DNA from: Vibrio tapetis subsp. tapetis
GTDB taxonomy: Bacteria; Pseudomonadota; Gammaproteobacteria; Enterobacterales; Vibrionaceae
Assembly: GCF_900233005.1 (NCBI RefSeq)
Contig: NZ_LT960611.1
Coordinates: 372,001-436,000 of the forward strand
Length of the DNA stretch: 64,000 bases
Direction of reading: 5' to 3'
In this document: piece by piece, positions 18,836 to 28,263 of the stretch
How positions within the stretch are numbered: the first letter of the stretch is position 1
How the letters are laid out: the number at the start of each line of letters is the position of its first letter
The notes under the pieces: generated by a model
What the model saw: the letters and a program-made list of their open reading frames with translations, nothing else
Databases searched by the model: none
What the model was told of the DNA's origin: nothing
Translations under genes and position numbers: made by a program

Positions 18836-20404
18836 TTAAGACTCCTTATGCGCGAGTTGAATTGCATTGATAACCGCTGCGGCTTTGCCACGCGTTTCGT
18901 CGGCTTCAGATTGTGGGTCAGAGTCGTAAACAACGCCCGCGCCGGCTTGAACTTGGGCGACGCCATTTTCAACATAGGCCGAGCGAATAACGATACAGGT
19001 ATCAAGATCGCCTTCACCAGTAAAGTAACCTACCGCGCCACCGTAGCTGCCTCGGCGAGCTTGCTCAACATCGCGGATTAACTGCATGGCACGAATTTTA
19101 GGCGCACCGGTAAGCGTGCCCATGTTCATACAAGCTTGATATGCGTGTAGTGCGTCTAGGTCGCCGCGAAGTTGGCCAACAACGCGAGATACCAAGTGCA
19201 TCACATGGCTGTAGCGGTCTACTTTAAGTAAATCGGCAACGTGGCGAGAGCCTGCTTGAGCAATTCGAGCCACATCGTTACGCGCCAAATCCACCAGCAT
19301 CATGTGCTCTGCGTTTTCCTTGGTGTCAGTGCGCAGCTCTAATTCAATGCGGCTGTCTAAATCAAAGTTAATTGACCCATCGGTATTCTTACCGCGGCGA
19401 CGTGTGCCTGCTATTGGGTAGATTTCAATTTGATTGGTATTGGTTTCGTATTTCAGTGCGCTTTCTGGTGAGGCGCCAAATAAGGTGAACAGCTCATCAT
19501 GCATGTAAAACATGTATGGGCTCGGGTTACTCAGCTTTAGTGCTTTATAAGCAGACAGTGGTGAAGGGCACGGCAGAGTAAAACGACGCGATGGCACAAC
19601 TTGGAATACATCGCCTTTAACAACGTATTGTTTTAAGTCGATAACCGTTTGGCAGAAGTCTTCGTCAGAAATACTGGCAACAGGGTCTAGATCGGTAACT
19701 TGTATGGCATCTTTTAATGGCGCCGGATCGTGGCTGTGCGTTTTGATTTCTTCTAAACGAGTCAGCAGGGTTTGCTTAATGTCATCATCGCCATCGAATT
19801 GTGATGCTTGTACATCGCAAGTGGCGTTTTGATGATCAACAACCATCAGCGTCTCAGCGACATAGAATACGTAGTCTGGGCATTGGTTGGTTTGAGCGGC
19901 ATCGCCTAATGGCTCGAAGTTGGCAACTAAGTCGTAGGCAAATAGACCACCCATGAAAATAGCGTGCTTATCTTTGTTGGTTAAATCAAAGCTGTGCTGC
20001 ACTAAACGCAGAGCATCAAATGAAGAGGCTTCACGTAAACGGCTGTCTTCATCCATATCATTACGAGGCTGCTCGAAATGTAGGGTAAGGGTATTTTGGT
20101 CGCTGCTTAGTTTAATTCCCTGAGAGACATTGGATTCTAGACGTGCAAGCAGGTTGCGACCGTTTTCTGTTTTCGCTTCGAATTCGACATCATGGCCTCG
20201 GCAAACAATGCGTACGGCAGCATCGATAAGTAACCAGCTACTTAAATCCTCTTTTGAGTCTATTTCAGCAGACTCCAAAAGTAGGCTGTTGGTTTTGTTA
20301 CCACACAGTACCTGAAATAGACGTGTTGGATCTTTTGCGTAAGGTACGCTTTGGTGATAAACGTTCACCAGACCTTGCTCAGCAATTGTTATGGCCTTAT
20401 TCAC
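18836..20404 (-). CDS. trpE: Anthranilate synthase component I
   Basis: Chorismate-utilising enzyme that makes anthranilate using ammonia from TrpG; feedback inhibited by tryptophan in the family. 522 residues. C-terminal motifs include [28 protein letters not shown] and [15 protein letters not shown]. The N-terminal [13 protein letters not shown] contains the LLES element of the Trp-inhibition site. The start is GTG 20404 with AGGA 7 bases upstream. Expression is set by TrpR and the attenuator ahead of it. Confidence 0.96.
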   Translation of the reverse strand: MNKAITIAEQGLVNVYHQSVPYAKDPTRLFQVLCGNKTNSLLLESAEIDSKEDLSSWLLIDAAVRIVCRGHDVEFEAKTENGRNLLARLESNVSQGIKLSSDQNTLTLHFEQPRNDMDEDSRLREASSFDALRLVQHSFDLTNKDKHAIFMGGLFAYDLVANFEPLGDAAQTNQCPDYVFYVAETLMVVDHQNATCDVQASQFDGDDDIKQTLLTRLEEIKTHSHDPAPLKDAIQVTDLDPVASISDEDFCQTVIDLKQYVVKGDVFQVVPSRRFTLPCPSPLSAYKALKLSNPSPYMFYMHDELFTLFGASPESALKYETNTNQIEIYPIAGTRRRGKNTDGSINFDLDSRIELELRTDTKENAEHMMLVDLARNDVARIAQAGSRHVADLLKVDRYSHVMHLVSRVVGQLRGDLDALHAYQACMNMGTLTGAPKIRAMQLIRDVEQARRGSYGGAVGYFTGEGDLDTCIVIRSAYVENGVAQVQAGAGVVYDSDPQSEADETRGKAAAVINAIQLAHKES

Positions 20405-20534
20405 AAGACATCCTTTTTATCATTCTTAATTCTTTCCTGCCGTACATACTCGCATATTCCCAACGACGACCCAATCAGTGCAAACGTTTATTTGCTGGTT
20501 TCTTACGCAGTTGAATGTGAGGCAGTCGACAAAA

Positions 20535-20566
20535 CAAAAAAGCCCGCTTACAAAGCGGGCTTTTTG
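20535..20566 (-). terminator. trp attenuator (leader terminator)
   Basis: On the minus strand AGCCCGCTT and AAGCGGGCT form a GC-rich stem around GT, followed by six T. It lies 17 bases after trpL and about 130 before trpE. The AAGCCCGC arm can pair instead with GCGGGCTT inside trpL (20596-20604), giving the antiterminator when ribosomes stall on the Trp codons. Confidence 0.9.
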
Positions 20567-20582
20567 AGTGAGATTCTATAAA

Positions 20583-20693
20583 TTAACTCGACACCAAAGC
20601 CCGCCACGAAATTGACCAGATACGCCACCACGAAAGCACAGTAGAGACCACTGAAACTTTGTCGTTATGCTGTTGGCGAAAATCGGGTAACAT
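20583..20693 (-). CDS. trpL: trp operon leader peptide
   Basis: A 36-codon reading frame, ATG at 20691-20693 to TAA at 20583-20585, preceded by TAGGT as ribosome site. The peptide ends VLSWWRIWSISWRALVSS, with four Trp codons, two adjacent. Its second half contains the sequence that can pair with the attenuator stem. This is the layout of trp attenuation in enterics and Vibrio. It is too small for most ORF callers. Confidence 0.92.
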   Translation of the reverse strand: MLPDFRQQHNDKVSVVSTVLSWWRIWSISWRALVSS

Positions 20694-20723
20694 GATTGAC
20701 CTATTGTTGGTGTTTGTATTTGC

Positions 20724-20757
20724 GTACTAGTTAACTAGTGCGGAAGGAAAAAGTCAA
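20724..20757 (-). promoter_or_regulatory. trp promoter with embedded TrpR operator
   Basis: Minus strand: -35 TTGACT (plus 20752-20757), 17-base spacer, -10 TTAACT (plus 20729-20734). The -10 sits inside the palindrome GTACTAGTTAACTAGTGC (20724-20741), which matches the TrpR operator core ACTAGTTAACTAGT. E. coli trp has the same -10 within the operator. The -35 lies only 9 bases from the divergent rnm start codon. Confidence 0.93.
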
Positions 20758-20765
20758 GCGATATT

Positions 20766-21620
20766 ATGAGAATTGATTTACATAGTCACACAACGGCGTC
20801 TGACGGACGTTTCACTCCTACTCACTTAATTGATCGTGCACTCGATTTTGATTTAGAAGTGTTAGCGATCACCGACCATGACACAACAGATGGCTTGGCC
20901 GAAGCTCATGCTTACATTAAAGAAAACGACTTGCCAATTCAGTTGATCGATGGCATTGAAATTTCCACCTTGTGGCAAAATAAAGACATTCATATTGTCG
21001 GGCTGAATATTGATATAAATTGCCCTGCATTGCTTGAGCTGATTGAACAACAAAAACAGCGTCGCACTGAACGTTCAGTGCTCATGGCTCAGCGTTTGGA
21101 AAAAGTAACCCGTGAGGGCGTGCTTGAAGAAGTGCGAGCCATCGCAGGGGACGCATCGGTAACGCGAGCGCATTTCGCTAAGTGGCTAGTAGATAATGGC
21201 TATGCGAAGAACATGCAGCAGGTATTTAAGAAATACCTAACCCGAAACAATCCAGGCTACGTTCCTCCGTTTTGGTGCTCCATGTCCGAAGCCGTCGATG
21301 CCATTCATCAAGCTGGTGGGCGTGCTGTTTTGGCTCATCCTGGTCGTTATGGCCTAACGGCCAAGTGGGTTAAACGATTGTTGACCTCATTCAGTGAAGC
21401 GGGAGGCGATGCAATGGAAGTTGCCCAACCTCAACAAGCGCAACAAGAAAGACGCACTCTTGCTGATTATGCTATACAATACAAACTATTAGCTTCTCAA
21501 GGTTCTGATTTTCATTACCCATCACCTTGGATGGAACTGGGCAGAAACTTATGGCTGCCGTCAGGTGTTGAGCCTGTATGGCAAGATTGGGGTTTAACTC
21601 CAATAGAGACAGGTAATTGA
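20766..21620 (+). CDS. rnm: RNase AM / 3',5'-nucleoside bisphosphate phosphatase (PHP domain)
   Basis: 284-residue PHP-domain metalloenzyme (E. coli YciV/Rnm), a 5'-to-3' exoribonuclease that matures 5' ends of rRNAs and hydrolyses pAp. Metal-binding motifs are [15 protein letters not shown] at the N-terminus, [19 protein letters not shown] and SQGSDFHY. It is divergent from trpL as in E. coli, and its 5' end abuts the trp -35 box, so TrpR or RNA polymerase at trpO could affect it. Its ribosome site is weak (GAAGGA about 17 bases away). Confidence 0.92.
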   Translation: MRIDLHSHTTASDGRFTPTHLIDRALDFDLEVLAITDHDTTDGLAEAHAYIKENDLPIQLIDGIEISTLWQNKDIHIVGLNIDINCPALLELIEQQKQRRTERSVLMAQRLEKVTREGVLEEVRAIAGDASVTRAHFAKWLVDNGYAKNMQQVFKKYLTRNNPGYVPPFWCSMSEAVDAIHQAGGRAVLAHPGRYGLTAKWVKRLLTSFSEAGGDAMEVAQPQQAQQERRTLADYAIQYKLLASQGSDFHYPSPWMELGRNLWLPSGVEPVWQDWGLTPIETGN

Positions 21621-21756
21621 TTTCTATTGTTTTTATATAAAACAATCTATTACAAAGATCACTTACTTATCTAGATTGCTGTCGCCCTTGATTACATTGC
21701 TCTGAATTCCTAGGCTTTACAAAGCATGCGTAGGCGTTCGACTGTGAGGATTTATA

Positions 21757-22377
21757 ATGAGTCAATTTTTTTACGTACACCCTGATAACCCGCAAGCACG
21801 TTTGATTAACCAAGCCGTTGCGATTATTCGTAATGGTGGTGTCGTGGTGTATCCAACCGATTCTGGTTATGCTCTGGGTTGCCAGCTAGAAAACAAACAA
21901 GCATTGGAACGAATTTGTCGAATCCGTAAGCTCGATGACAAGCACAACTTCACATTGCTATGCCGTGATTTATCTGAGCTATCTCTTTATGCTCGAGTGG
22001 ATAACAGCGCCTTCCGTTTATTGAAAAATAACACACCGGGCGCGTACACCTTTATTTTTAAAGGCACTAAAGAAGTCCCTCGTCGCTTAATGAACGCGAA
22101 GAGAAAAACCATTGGTATTCGTGTTCCAGATAACGTCATTGCGTTGGAGTTGCTTGAAGCCTTGGGCGAGCCGTTAATGTCGACCACATTAATACTACCG
22201 GGTAACGATTACGCAGAGTCAGATCCGGAAGACATTCGTGATAAACTTGAACACTCTGTGGACGCAATTTTGAATGGCGGATACCTAGGCGAGCAGCCAA
22301 CAACCGTCATTGATTTTAGCGACGATGAGATTGTCATTGCGCGTTCTGGCGCGGGTGATCCAACGCCGTTCGAATAG
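21757..22377 (+). CDS. yciO: YciO, Sua5/YrdC/YciO family protein
   Basis: 206 residues with the YrdC-type RNA/nucleotide-binding fold. Signatures are GGVVVYPTDSGYALGC, KHNFTLLCRDL and TIGIRVPDN. The family includes threonylcarbamoyl-AMP synthases for t6A in tRNA, but YciO itself has not been shown to replace TsaC. It sits between rnm and rluB, the enteric order. GAGGA precedes the ATG. Confidence 0.92.
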   Translation: MSQFFYVHPDNPQARLINQAVAIIRNGGVVVYPTDSGYALGCQLENKQALERICRIRKLDDKHNFTLLCRDLSELSLYARVDNSAFRLLKNNTPGAYTFIFKGTKEVPRRLMNAKRKTIGIRVPDNVIALELLEALGEPLMSTTLILPGNDYAESDPEDIRDKLEHSVDAILNGGYLGEQPTTVIDFSDDEIVIARSGAGDPTPFE

Positions 22378-22490
22378 TCGATAAAATAGCTGACCAACGA
22401 GACGTTTTCTGCGATAATACGCGGCTGCCATATTGGGCACCCCTAATTTTTTACATTCGACGTCTGTGAAGACGACACATAGGTAAATTA

Positions 22491-23483
22491 ATGAGCGAAA
22501 AATTACAGAAAGTTTTAGCACGAGCGGGCCACGGCTCTCGTCGCGAAATTGAAGCTTTGATCAAAGCGAATCGCGTGAGTGTTAATGGCCAAGTGGCCAA
22601 GCTAGGTGAACGCCTAGAAGACGATAGTGCGATTGTGCGTATCGACGGCCACAACGTTGCTGTTAAAGATTCTGAAGAAGTAGTGTGCCGCGTATTGGCA
22701 TATTACAAACCTGAAGGTGAGTTGTGTACTCGTTCTGACCCAGAAGGTCGCCGTACTGTATTTGATCGTCTGCCAAAGATCCGCGGAGCTCGTTGGGTTT
22801 CTGTTGGTCGTCTAGATGCAAACACATCGGGTTTGCTGCTTTTCACTACTGATGGTGAATTAGCAAACCGCTTGATGCACCCATCTCGTCAGGTTGATCG
22901 TGAATACCTAGTTCGTGTATTTGGTGAAGTGACAGAAGACAACATCCGTAACCTCGTTCGTGGCGTTAAGCTCGAAGATGGTATGGCACGTTTTGAAGAC
23001 GTGGTATATGCGGGTGGTGACGGCATGAACCACACCTTCTACGTTGTGATCAATGAAGGTCGTAACCGTGAAGTTCGTCGTTTATGGGAATCTCAAGGTT
23101 CAACGGTAAGTCGTCTGAAACGTGTTCGTTACGGTGATATCTTCCTAGACAAAAAACTGCCTCGTGGCGGTTGGATGGAAATGGATCTGAAAGAAGTAAA
23201 CTACCTTCGAGAAATGGTAGAACTTCCACCAGAAGAAAACACCATGATTGACCCAATGAATACGTCTCGCCAGCGCGATCGTTCTCGTAGCCAAAAAATT
23301 CGTCGTGCTGTTAAGCGTCACGAAGAGCGTGTAAGTACTCCAGGTGGTCGTTCTAATCAACGTCGTAAGCCTGCGACAAAAGGCAGTAAGCCGGGTACAA
23401 AAAACACGACAACCGGTGGCAAGCCAGCACCGCGTAGTGCGAACAAAAACCGCACTGCCAATAAGACACGCGCAGGTCGTTAA
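22491..23483 (+). CDS. rluB: 23S rRNA pseudouridine(2605) synthase
   Basis: 330 residues. An S4 RNA-binding domain lies at the N-terminus ([20 protein letters not shown]), then an RsuA-type catalytic domain with the essential Asp in [15 protein letters not shown]. The C-terminal 75 residues are a Lys/Arg/Gly/Asn-rich basic tail ([15 protein letters not shown]), a low-complexity extension common in RluB. It follows yciO and is closed by a bidirectional terminator. Confidence 0.95.
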   Translation: MSEKLQKVLARAGHGSRREIEALIKANRVSVNGQVAKLGERLEDDSAIVRIDGHNVAVKDSEEVVCRVLAYYKPEGELCTRSDPEGRRTVFDRLPKIRGARWVSVGRLDANTSGLLLFTTDGELANRLMHPSRQVDREYLVRVFGEVTEDNIRNLVRGVKLEDGMARFEDVVYAGGDGMNHTFYVVINEGRNREVRRLWESQGSTVSRLKRVRYGDIFLDKKLPRGGWMEMDLKEVNYLREMVELPPEENTMIDPMNTSRQRDRSRSQKIRRAVKRHEERVSTPGGRSNQRRKPATKGSKPGTKNTTTGGKPAPRSANKNRTANKTRAGR

Positions 23484-23510
23484 TATCGCCCGTTGTTATT
23501 GAGTCATATA

Positions 23511-23544
23511 AAAAAACACCTCGCTAAATAGTGAGGTGTTTTTG
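23511..23544. terminator. Bidirectional terminator between rluB and yciU
   Basis: AACACCTC pairs with GAGGTGTT around a short GCTAAATAGT loop; A6 lies before it and T5 after, so it can serve both converging genes. Confidence 0.85.
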
Positions 23545-23570
23545 TATCTCAGTACTTATTTAAGTTTGAG

Positions 23571-23891
23571 TTAATCGCGCTTCCAAAGCATATGACAAAA
23601 CTTGTTGTCTGGGTCGCGGCTGATAAGCATGCGAGCAAACACGTCGTCTAATACGTCATCTTCTTCGTTAACTAGGCCAATGCGCACTTCAGCGTAGACT
23701 TCTTTATCGACATCAAAGCCGACTTGCTCAGCCCAATCGTCGCCAGTTTCAACTAACTCTGCTGCACCGCGGTCTTCAAATTGCGCAGTAAACAAAATTA
23801 CGTCAGCGGGTTCTAGGTTTTCAGGCGCCATTTCTAAAAAAATGTCGTAGCCTGCATCAATCACATCATCGTAAGAAATTAGTTCAGACAT
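23571..23891 (-). CDS. yciU: HI1450/YciU family dsDNA-mimic protein
   Basis: 106 very acidic residues (DVIDAGYDIFLEMAPENLEP; EEDDVLDDVFARMLISRD). The H. influenzae homologue HI1450 has a surface resembling duplex DNA and binds HU; the function here is inferred from that. It starts 1 base after the efpL stop, so the two are co-transcribed. Confidence 0.88.
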   Translation of the reverse strand: MSELISYDDVIDAGYDIFLEMAPENLEPADVILFTAQFEDRGAAELVETGDDWAEQVGFDVDKEVYAEVRIGLVNEEDDVLDDVFARMLISRDPDNKFCHMLWKRD

Positions 23892-23892
23892 A

Positions 23893-24459
23893 TTAAGCTC
23901 GGTTCATGTATTTCTTTTCAGCGGTGTTAACCACTACGCGATCGCCAGTAGCGATGTATTCAGGCACTTGTACCGTTAGGCCAGTAGACAAACGAGCCGG
24001 TTTAGTACGAGCAGAAGCAGATGCGCCTTTAATTGAAGGGTCTGTTTCTTCAATCACAAGTTCAACAGTAGAAGGAAGTTCAAGGCCTGCTGTTTTGTCG
24101 TTTACAACCACAACCATCATGCCTTGTGTTTCTTCGTTAATGAACTGTAACTCATCTTCAAGTTCTTCTGCTTTGAACGTGTATTGAGTGTAGTCTTCAG
24201 TATCCATGAAGATGTATTCGTCGCCATCGACATAAGAAAAAGACACTTGGCGTTTGAACATATCAACCGTATCAACCACTTCGTCGGCTTTAAAACGTTC
24301 GTCAACACGTACGCCTGTTGCTATTTCAAAGCAACGCATCTTGTAAATTTTCGTTCCACCACGGCCGCCTGGTGTCGTTACTTCAATGTCTTTTACTAAC
24401 AGTGTTTTACCGTTAGATTCAATGGCAAAACCCTTTTTAATCTCACTCGCCCTAGGCAT
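23893..24459 (-). CDS. efpL: Elongation factor P-like protein EfpL (YeiP)
   Basis: 188 residues with three EF-P-like domains. The domain-I tip loop reads PGGRGGTKIYKMR, with Arg where EF-P has its modified Lys, the hallmark of the YeiP/EfpL subfamily. It binds ribosomes stalled at Pro-rich and other arrest motifs. The C-terminal domain ends TGDRVVVNTAEKKYMNR. Operon with yciU. Confidence 0.94.
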   Translation of the reverse strand: MPRASEIKKGFAIESNGKTLLVKDIEVTTPGGRGGTKIYKMRCFEIATGVRVDERFKADEVVDTVDMFKRQVSFSYVDGDEYIFMDTEDYTQYTFKAEELEDELQFINEETQGMMVVVVNDKTAGLELPSTVELVIEETDPSIKGASASARTKPARLSTGLTVQVPEYIATGDRVVVNTAEKKYMNRA

Positions 24460-24695
24460 CGATATGTTCCTATATTTGTTATTTGGTTATAGTTTGATAG
24501 AAAGAGATTATACCGCCTTCTTTTAAGTTATTCATCTTCTTGTTGCGGGTTTAATTGGCTGTAGTAAGGGGAGGGCAAGACACGTTAAAATGGTAGGCAA
24601 TAAAGAGAGTTAGTAGGTAAAAATCACATCCATTTCTTGATTGCTAGGTCAAGCTAAGCGAAACTAACTAGGCTACAACTAATCGGAACCCTTTC

Positions 24696-25475
24696 TTGAA
24701 CACAAATGCAGCAATATCAATTATTGACCCGAAAGCTCCCTTCCAAGCGGAGTTTGAACCTGTCATAGAAGAATTAAAACGTTACGTGGCTGGTGGTCTC
24801 GGAGCAAACCTTCACAGCATCTACTTATTTGGTAGTGTCGCAAGGAAAACAGCTCGTATCGCACATTCAAATATCGATGTGGTTGTGGTTACTCAGCAGC
24901 CATTGTCGGAAAAAAGCACCAGCTTAATCAATACGATAAAATGGCGATTTGCTCGAGAGTACCCTCAAATTACTGGCGTTTCTTTTCAATTTGGTGAACT
25001 GAGCGATGTACTGAGCTTAGAGGGGATTTTTACTTGGGGTTTTATGCTCAGACATTGTTGTGTCTGCGTAAAAGGTGATGATCTGTCCGAGCGATTCGGC
25101 GAGTTTGAACCAAGCTGGGAAATTGCCAAGCATTGGAATATGGACGTAGAAGACTGGTTGTCTGTTTATCGCAATAAAATTGTTCGTGCGGACAATCTCG
25201 ATGCTCAACTCAAGTCTCAAAAGTTGATTGCCAAAAAGCTGCTGCGTGCTAGTTATTCGCTGATCATGCACAAAGATAAGCAATGGATCGAAAACCCGAT
25301 CGAATGCGGTAAGGTATTTTTGCGCTATTATCCAAAGAAAAAAGTCGAGATTCAACGCTTGGTGATTTTGCTTTCAGGTAAGCCTGTCCCGAAGCGCTCT
25401 GTGATTGGCGTGTTGGATGGTTTTGGTGAGTGGTTGGTTAAGGCTTATCAAAAAACTGAATTTCGAATAGGCTAA
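24696..25475 (+). CDS. Nucleotidyltransferase-domain protein
   Basis: 259 residues. The N-terminus holds a minimal nucleotidyltransferase motif: YLFGSVARKTARIAHSNIDVVVV. The usual motif is GS-x-R followed by D-x-D; here the first Asp is Asn (N-I-D), so one metal ligand may be lost. The C-terminal half is helical and lacks known motifs. The start is TTG 24696 with GGAA 7 bases upstream, and no ATG is available in frame. It is alone, followed by a strong terminator. It could be a streptomycin-type adenylyltransferase relative or an antitoxin-like NTase; function unknown. Confidence 0.72.
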   Translation: MNTNAAISIIDPKAPFQAEFEPVIEELKRYVAGGLGANLHSIYLFGSVARKTARIAHSNIDVVVVTQQPLSEKSTSLINTIKWRFAREYPQITGVSFQFGELSDVLSLEGIFTWGFMLRHCCVCVKGDDLSERFGEFEPSWEIAKHWNMDVEDWLSVYRNKIVRADNLDAQLKSQKLIAKKLLRASYSLIMHKDKQWIENPIECGKVFLRYYPKKKVEIQRLVILLSGKPVPKRSVIGVLDGFGEWLVKAYQKTEFRIG

Positions 25476-25530
25476 TAAATATTATCGACAGTTGATTGGT
25501 GCGATTAACAATCAGCAAGTATTAAGATAA

Positions 25531-25580
25531 AAAAGGGGTTGCACACGGCTGAACATCCGGTGCAACCCCTTGGTTTTTTT
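25531..25580. terminator. Terminator between the NTase gene and the aspartoacylase-like gene
   Basis: Twelve-base stem AAGGGGTTGCAC and GTGCAACCCCTT around an ACGGCTGAACATCCG loop, followed by T7 on the plus strand and preceded by A-rich sequence for the minus-strand gene. Confidence 0.85.
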
Positions 25581-25611
25581 AAGGTCTACTTAAGCGTTTT
25601 AAGGCCAGGAT

Positions 25612-26673
25612 CTAAGATGGTGCTATTTGTCCTGTGGTGATAAGGTCGCTTTCTAAATCGTTCACTTCTTCAATGTATTGATCTAAGGTCTGAACCGCAG
25701 CATCGGTCTTGTTACCAAAATAAGCCAGATGGAATACCGCGTCTCCTTCGTTGACCAAAGGTAACGTCTGTTGTCCTATGACTATGCCATCTTTGTGGGC
25801 GACAATTTGAGTCTCCGTTTCTCCAAGAGGAGAGCTAATGTATGCCAGTGTCTGACCTTCAACCACTTTCTCTCCTAATGTCACAACGGTTCTTAAAATA
25901 CCGTCACTGTTCGCGCGAATCCAGCTGGTCGAATTTGCAATGATGGGCTCCGGGTAAGCTTTTCGGCTTGGCCTTAACATGCCCACGGCTTGCATGACGC
26001 GCTTAATCCCGAGTAAGCCTGCAGTAATTGAAATGGGCTCAAACCGCAGAGCTTCTCCTGCTTCATAAGTCAGAGTCGGTATGCCCACCAATTCCGCCTC
26101 ACTTCGTAACGAACCATCTCTTAATGGCGCATCAACGATGACTGGCGTATTAAACGCTTTGGCGATTCGCAGTGTTTCTGGATTACTCAAATTGGCACGT
26201 ATTTGTGGCAAGTTGGTTCGGTGAATCGCGCCGGTATGCAGATCCAATATGTAGTTGCATCGCAGCGCAACATTGTCGAAAAAAGCACTCGCCATTCTTG
26301 ATGCTAAGGAGCCTTTATCACTACCAGGGAAGCAGCGATTGAGGTCGCGTCTATCAGGTAGGTAACGAGATTTATGAATGAAGCCAAATACGTTCACAAT
26401 TGGCACCGCGATAACGGTGCCTCTTAGTTTGTTAGCGTCAATGGATTGAGACAATTGGCGTACTATTTCAACGCCATTAAGCTCATCACCATGGATGGCC
26501 GCATTAACCATTACGACTGGGCCTGCGTATTTGCCATTGATCACTTCAATAGGGATTGAAAGTGGTGAATGGGTATATAATTTGGCGCATTCTAATTCGA
26601 ATGACAGCCTTTTGCCCGGTTGAATGCAATGATCAAGCAGCTGAAACGATTGATTCTTGCGAGTTCTTACCAT
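25612..26673 (-). CDS. Succinylglutamate desuccinylase/aspartoacylase-like protein
   Basis: 353 residues of the M14 AstE/ASPA zinc hydrolase family. Zinc ligands are in [12 protein letters not shown] and [10 protein letters not shown]; the catalytic Glu is likely in [10 protein letters not shown]. It has a C-terminal beta domain ([20 protein letters not shown]) like other bacterial AstE-like proteins. It overlaps the rimK tail by 41 bases. In Vibrio this gene typically follows rimB-rimK, suggesting a role linked to Glu-tail modification, but the substrate is unknown. Confidence 0.82.
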   Translation of the reverse strand: MVRTRKNQSFQLLDHCIQPGKRLSFELECAKLYTHSPLSIPIEVINGKYAGPVVMVNAAIHGDELNGVEIVRQLSQSIDANKLRGTVIAVPIVNVFGFIHKSRYLPDRRDLNRCFPGSDKGSLASRMASAFFDNVALRCNYILDLHTGAIHRTNLPQIRANLSNPETLRIAKAFNTPVIVDAPLRDGSLRSEAELVGIPTLTYEAGEALRFEPISITAGLLGIKRVMQAVGMLRPSRKAYPEPIIANSTSWIRANSDGILRTVVTLGEKVVEGQTLAYISSPLGETETQIVAHKDGIVIGQQTLPLVNEGDAVFHLAYFGNKTDAAVQTLDQYIEEVNDLESDLITTGQIAPS

Positions 26674-27594
26674 GGGTTAACTCCTCAATAGTGTTCAATT
26701 TTTTTACGGTATTTTTCTTACCCGCCGCTTTTTTCTCAATAAATTCGATGATCATGCCAGCCACGTCTTTGCCTGTCGCCGCTTCGATGCCTTCAAGCCC
26801 CGGTGAAGAGTTCACTTCCATTACCAGTGGCCCGCGCTCTGAACGCAGTAGGTCGACACCGGCAACACTCAGGCCCATCGCTTTGGCTGCTGCAATCGCT
26901 GTTTTACGCTCTTGTGGTGTAATCTTCACCAAAGATGCGCTTCCGCACGGTGTAGGTTTGAACGAAACTCGCCTTCAGCACCTTGTCGTTTCATTGCTGC
27001 GATCACTTTGTCGCCAATAACGAAGCAGCGAATGTCTGCGCCGCCCGCTTCTTTAATGAATTCTTGCACCATGATGTTGGCTTTTAGCCCCATAAAAGCT
27101 TCAATAACGCTTTCAGCTGCTTTGCGTGTTTCAGCTAATACAACACCAATACCTTGAGTGCCTTCGAGCAACTTAATCACAACCGGAGCGCCGCCAACCA
27201 TATCAAGCAGATCTTTTACATCGTCCGGGCGGCTAGCAAAACCTGTAACAGGCATGCCAATGCCTCGGCGAGACAATATTTGCATTGAGCGTAATTTATC
27301 GCGTGAACGTGAGATGGCGATCGACTCGTTTACTGCGTATACACCCATGGTTTCAAATTGACGGATGACCGCGGTACCGTAAAACGTCACTGACGCACCA
27401 ATACGTGGAATCACGGCATCAACACCAGATAACTCTTCACCTTGGTAATGAATTTCTGGTTTGTTTGAGTTGATGTTCATGTAGCAACGTAGAACGTCGA
27501 CCACTTTTGCTTCGTGACCACGGGCTTCACAAGCCTCGATCAAACGACGAGTAGAATAAAGGTTCGCGTTGCGAGATAGGATGCCAATTTTCAT
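26633..27594 (-). pseudogene. rimK: Ribosomal protein S6 glutamate ligase RimK, frameshifted
   Basis: ATP-grasp ligase that adds Glu residues to the C-terminus of ribosomal protein S6. It begins [18 protein letters not shown] at ATG 27594, overlapping the rimB stop (TAATG). The frame is correct through [10 protein letters not shown], then reads AEAHLW and a stop at 26926. The true continuation ([35 protein letters not shown]) is in the next frame to 26633. Restoring one G near 26944-26950 gives [14 protein letters not shown], as in relatives, so a single base is missing. The lost part carries catalytic Mg2+ ligands (EVNSSPG). It is either a real lesion or a consensus error; the adjacent rimB is also shifted. 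Confidence 0.85.
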
Positions 27595-28032
27595 TATTCT
27601 TTTTCCTCTGGTTGTAGCAAAAATGATTCGGTCGGATCTACGATGATGCGGTCGTGCATCGCGGTGCGCCCTAATAACATACGGAACACCATGTTTTCTC
27701 TGTTGGTCAGTGTTACTTCTATTGGCCAGCTTTCGCCCGCCATGTTGAGCTCTGTTAAAATCACGTATCTTTTTTTCTTCGTGGCCGCCTGAGTCACGCA
27801 CAATGCGCTGATCAACAACAGGCGCTTCGCATACTGCGACCTCGTCAGTGTGTTGTTGTGGATGAATCCAAAACCGTACCCAAAGCGAATGTTCTTTCGT
27901 AAATGTTTCTAATTTAAATGCGTGTAAACAAGACGTGCGCGCACCTGTATCTATTTTCGCTTTGATACCATCTAGGCGAAGTTCAGGTAGGTTGAGGGTT
28001 TCGCGCCATCCTACGGTGATCTTCTTATTCAT
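27594..28032 (-). pseudogene. rimB: RimB-like zinc/retropepsin-type protease, frameshifted
   Basis: Small protease-family protein (ATP-dependent zinc protease / RimB, PF05618 type) found upstream of rimK. The first part ([20 protein letters not shown], then [13 protein letters not shown] with the Asp of a retropepsin-like motif) is in frame from 28032. It reaches DSGGHEEK at a run of seven A (about 27770-27776). The remaining family sequence ([29 protein letters not shown]) is one frame over and ends at 27594, overlapping rimK. Removing one A joins the two. Homopolymer errors are common, so raw reads decide whether it is broken. Confidence 0.82.
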
Positions 28033-28059
28033 CTAATTAACTTAATCGAGTATTTAACT

Positions 28060-28135
28060 GGGCAGAGTGCCCAAACGACCGATAGTGTAGGGTGGAGCCC
28101 TACCTGCCATATAATGCTATACAACGACTATCGGT
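28060..28135 (-). other. Structured leader upstream of rimB
   Basis: Between polB and rimB three nested or adjacent stems can form: ACCGATAG (28078-28085) with CTATCGGT (28128-28135), enclosing GTAGGG (28087-28092) with CCCTAC (28098-28103); and GGGCA (28060-28064) with TGCCC (28068-28072) close to the rimB start. On the minus strand this would be the 5' untranslated region of rimB-rimK. Ligand or binding protein unknown. Confidence 0.45.
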
Positions 28136-28263
28136 GAATGCTTGAGTAGAGAGCCTATGATGAGGCGTTTTCTATTAGGAAGCTCAAGTGGCGCGACTAT
28201 AATGTTCACGCCACGAAATGTCATACGAATAGTTTTTGTCGTGACGACAATATTTATTGATGA

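Noticed and set aside
27594..28032. Programmed -1 ribosomal frameshift on A-AAA-AAG in rimB
   Set aside because: The heptamer is in the right phase, but a -1 slip would give GAT ACG TGA, a stop. The family sequence lies in the +1 frame, so an extra A fits better.
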